Assembly (NCBI GenBank): GCA_016209805.1
Contig: JACQVJ010000280.1
Location: 1 to 7,302, forward strand
Reading direction: 5' to 3'
Length of the DNA stretch: 7,302 nucleotides
Origin: Ignavibacteriota bacterium
GTDB lineage: Bacteria; Bacteroidota; Ignavibacteria; UBA10030; UBA6906
Below the pieces are notes generated by a model. The model saw only the letters and a program-made list of their open reading frames with translations. It had not been told where the DNA came from and made no database searches. The stretch's first letter is position 1; every line of letters starts with the position of its first letter. Shown piece by piece: positions 5,523-7,302 of the stretch. The position numbers and the translations under genes are program-made.

Positions 5523-7302
5523 TTGACTCATCGAAGAATACAAGTCCTCCCGGAACACCTTGCCAATAAAATAGCGGCAGGCGAGGTCATCCAGCGTCCC
5601 GAATCGGTTGTGAAGGAACTGTTGGAGAACTCACTTGATGCAGGTGCAAAACATCTGACCGTTGTTATCAAGGATGGGGGGAAGGAACTCATCCAGGTTG
5701 TTGATGACGGGATTGGCATGGACGAGGAGGATTCTGTAAGATCGTTCCAGAGGCACGCGACAAGCAAGATCGCCACGTACGAAGATCTTGAAGCCATCAA
5801 CACCTATGGTTTTCGGGGAGAAGCGCTCGCCTCGATTGCCGCTGTCGCACGTGTTGCACTGAAGACGCGTACACTGGATGATGATGTCGCGATAGTTGTG
5901 AGTATCGACGGGGGAGATAAGCCGCGGGTGTCCAGGGAGGGGAGGAATCCCGGAACGTCCATTTCTGTCCAGAACCTTTTTTATAATGTTCCCGCCCGAA
6001 GAAAATTCCTCAAGAGTACCAACACCGAGTTCCGCCATGTGTATGATGTAATCCAGCGATTTGCACTGAGTTGCCCTGAGGTGGCACTGCAATTTGTTAG
6101 TGATGATGAGACAATCCTTGATGTCAAATCCTCGACCGTGCAAGAGCGGGTGATTGACATTTTCGGAGTGCGACAAAGTGAAGCATTGGTCTGGCTTGAG
6201 GAGCGCACGGAGTTCCTTTCCGTCAGCGGCTATATCGGGAAACCGATGTTTGGGCAGAAGAGCCGGGCTAACCAGTTCCTCTTCCTCAATAGACGTTACA
6301 TCACCAATCGGAACATCAGCTACGCGGTGTTTTCCGCGTATGAGAATCTGATGATCAAAGGATCCCACCCTTTCTTCCTCCTCTTTCTTGAAATAGATCC
6401 CCATCGTGTCGATGTGAATGTCCATCCTTCAAAGATGGAAGCGAAGTTTGAAGACGAGCAGAGCATCTACAGATTTGTCTCGACAGTCGTAAGGAAAACA
6501 CTCGCAACCAACAACCTCGTTCCTTCTGCATCACTAACTGCTGAGGAAGGTGCAGATGCACGTGTCGGCCTTCGATTTACGCCGCGGCAGCACAGCTGGC
6601 CTCAGCAGACATTCAATCCCTCGACCGGAGAAATCCTCTCACCCCGGACGACGCGGATCTCAATGGAGCAGCAATCGGTTCCGCCAACCGGGTTCGACGT
6701 TTCTGAAAAGCTCCTTGGGTCATCTGAATCGGATCTCGTTCATTCGGGAGCGGAGCGCGGTAAACCAGAAGAAGTCAGTCCGACTTCCTACCCGTTGATC
6801 TGGCAGGTTCACAAGAAGTACATCCTCGCTCAGGTCGAGAATGGGTTACTGATTGTCGACCAGCATGTGGCCCATGAGCGGATTATTTATGAGCGGGCAT
6901 TGAAGCGATTTGAAACGAATCAGACCGCTACACAGCAGCTCCTCTTCCCCCAGTCGATTGAATTCTCACCGGGAGATTTTGCTTTGTTTACGGAACTTCA
7001 TCGGTATTTCGAGCAGATAGGGTTTGCAATCAAACCGTTCGGAAGGAATACCGTCTTGGTTGAGGGGGTTCCCCCCGATCTTCGTGAAGGGTGCGAGACT
7101 TCGATTATCAAAGAGTTGCTCTCGCTTTACAGAGAGTATCAACAGGCCGGGACCATGGCTTCGCGTGATAGTCTTGCCAAATCGTTCTCGTGTAAAGCAG
7201 CGATCAAGGCGGGTGACAAGCTTGACGAGGCCGAAATGCGGTCTCTGATCGATCAGCTCTTTGCTACAAAGATGCCATACGTGTGCCCCCATGGTCGCCC
7301 CA
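5523..7302 (+). CDS. mutL: DNA mismatch repair protein MutL, endonuclease type (3' end outside window)
   Basis: MutL couples mismatch recognition by MutS to strand removal. The frame is open for 593 codons to the window edge. The GHKL ATPase domain shows ENSLDAGA (35-42, catalytic E35), DDGIGM (61-66), RHATSKI (77-83), GFRGEALASIAAV (96-108) and GTSISVQNLFYNVPARRKFLKS in two halves (144-152, 153-165). NRRYI (256-260) and VDVNVHPSKMEAKF (296-309) belong to the second N-terminal subdomain. A polar linker (about 335-420) leads to the dimerisation domain, with DQHVAHERIIYE (446-457), SCKAAIKAGD (556-565) and CPHGRP (588-593), the metal-binding endonuclease motifs absent from E. coli MutL. QQLLFP (471-476) fits the sliding-clamp contact QxxLxP. 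Roughly 20-30 residues seem to be missing. The start is TTG 5523: the protein begins THRRIQVLPEHLANKIAAGEV, and a stop at 5502-5504 excludes earlier starts. No Shine-Dalgarno is visible. Confidence 0.95.
   Translation, partial: MTHRRIQVLPEHLANKIAAGEVIQRPESVVKELLENSLDAGAKHLTVVIKDGGKELIQVVDDGIGMDEEDSVRSFQRHATSKIATYEDLEAINTYGFRGEALASIAAVARVALKTRTLDDDVAIVVSIDGGDKPRVSREGRNPGTSISVQNLFYNVPARRKFLKSTNTEFRHVYDVIQRFALSCPEVALQFVSDDETILDVKSSTVQERVIDIFGVRQSEALVWLEERTEFLSVSGYIGKPMFGQKSRANQFLFLNRRYITNRNISYAVFSAYENLMIKGSHPFFLLFLEIDPHRVDVNVHPSKMEAKFEDEQSIYRFVSTVVRKTLATNNLVPSASLTAEEGADARVGLRFTPRQHSWPQQTFNPSTGEILSPRTTRISMEQQSVPPTGFDVSEKLLGSSESDLVHSGAERGKPEEVSPTSYPLIWQVHKKYILAQVENGLLIVDQHVAHERIIYERALKRFETNQTATQQLLFPQSIEFSPGDFALFTELHRYFEQIGFAIKPFGRNTVLVEGVPPDLREGCETSIIKELLSLYREYQQAGTMASRDSLAKSFSCKAAIKAGDKLDEAEMRSLIDQLFATKMPYVCPHGRP

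Larger units (their letters stand above)
789..7302 (+). other. Predicted transcription unit nadB-purF-pgsA-ftsY-mutL
   Basis: Five genes follow one another on the same strand with gaps of 32 bp (nadB-purF), a 4-bp GTGA overlap (purF-pgsA), 10 bp (pgsA-ftsY) and 46 bp (ftsY-mutL). I see no hairpin with a T tract in any junction. The unit is bounded upstream by the terminator at 721-749 and runs off the window at the 3' side. Co-transcription is inferred from spacing and direction only. Internal promoters are possible, most easily in the 32-bp and 46-bp gaps or inside the ends of the preceding genes. Confidence 0.6.

Noticed and set aside
5631..6425. A 264-codon minus-strand open frame opposite mutL
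   Set aside because: The plus strand encodes conserved MutL ATPase motifs over the whole interval, and the minus-strand product resembles nothing I know.
1..7302. A hidden defence, mobile or otherwise novel system
   Set aside because: Nearly every base is explained by conserved housekeeping genes. There are no transposase, integrase, direct-repeat array, tRNA attachment site or long unexplained stretches.

Overview
The window looks like ordinary chromosomal DNA from a Gram-negative bacterium of roughly even base composition. Three things point tentatively to the Bacteroidota/Chlorobiota/Ignavibacteria side of the tree. The first gene encodes what looks like an outer-membrane beta-barrel. None of the five complete or 5'-complete genes has a convincing Shine-Dalgarno sequence. 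MutL is the metal-dependent endonuclease type rather than the E. coli type. This placement is inference; no 16S rRNA or other decisive marker is present.

Layout, all on the plus strand: (1) positions 1-696 hold the 3' part of a probable outer-membrane beta-barrel protein whose start lies outside the window. (2) A strong intrinsic terminator at 721-749 separates it from the rest. (3) From 789 to the end there is a tight head-to-tail run: nadB (L-aspartate oxidase), purF (amidophosphoribosyltransferase), a pgsA-like CDP-alcohol phosphatidyltransferase, ftsY (signal recognition particle receptor GTPase) and mutL (mismatch-repair ATPase/endonuclease). The mutL gene is cut by the window edge shortly before its expected end. 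The spacings are about 32 bp, a 4-bp overlap, 10 bp and 46 bp, with no terminator between genes, so the run is probably one transcription unit.

The five genes do not form a single pathway. They cover the first step of de novo NAD synthesis, the first committed step of purine synthesis, anionic phospholipid synthesis, membrane targeting of nascent proteins and DNA mismatch repair. PgsA and FtsY are loosely linked, because FtsY works at membranes rich in anionic lipid. Otherwise this looks like a housekeeping operon of mixed content.

I found no RNA gene, insertion sequence, CRISPR array, phage or defence gene, and no sign of an undescribed system. The points worth a second look are small: start-codon choices (TTG for mutL, uncertain starts for purF and ftsY), a variant residue in the MutL endonuclease motif, a small apparent insertion in PurF, overlapping inverted repeats early in ftsY, and Ala/Thr-rich loops in the outer-membrane protein.
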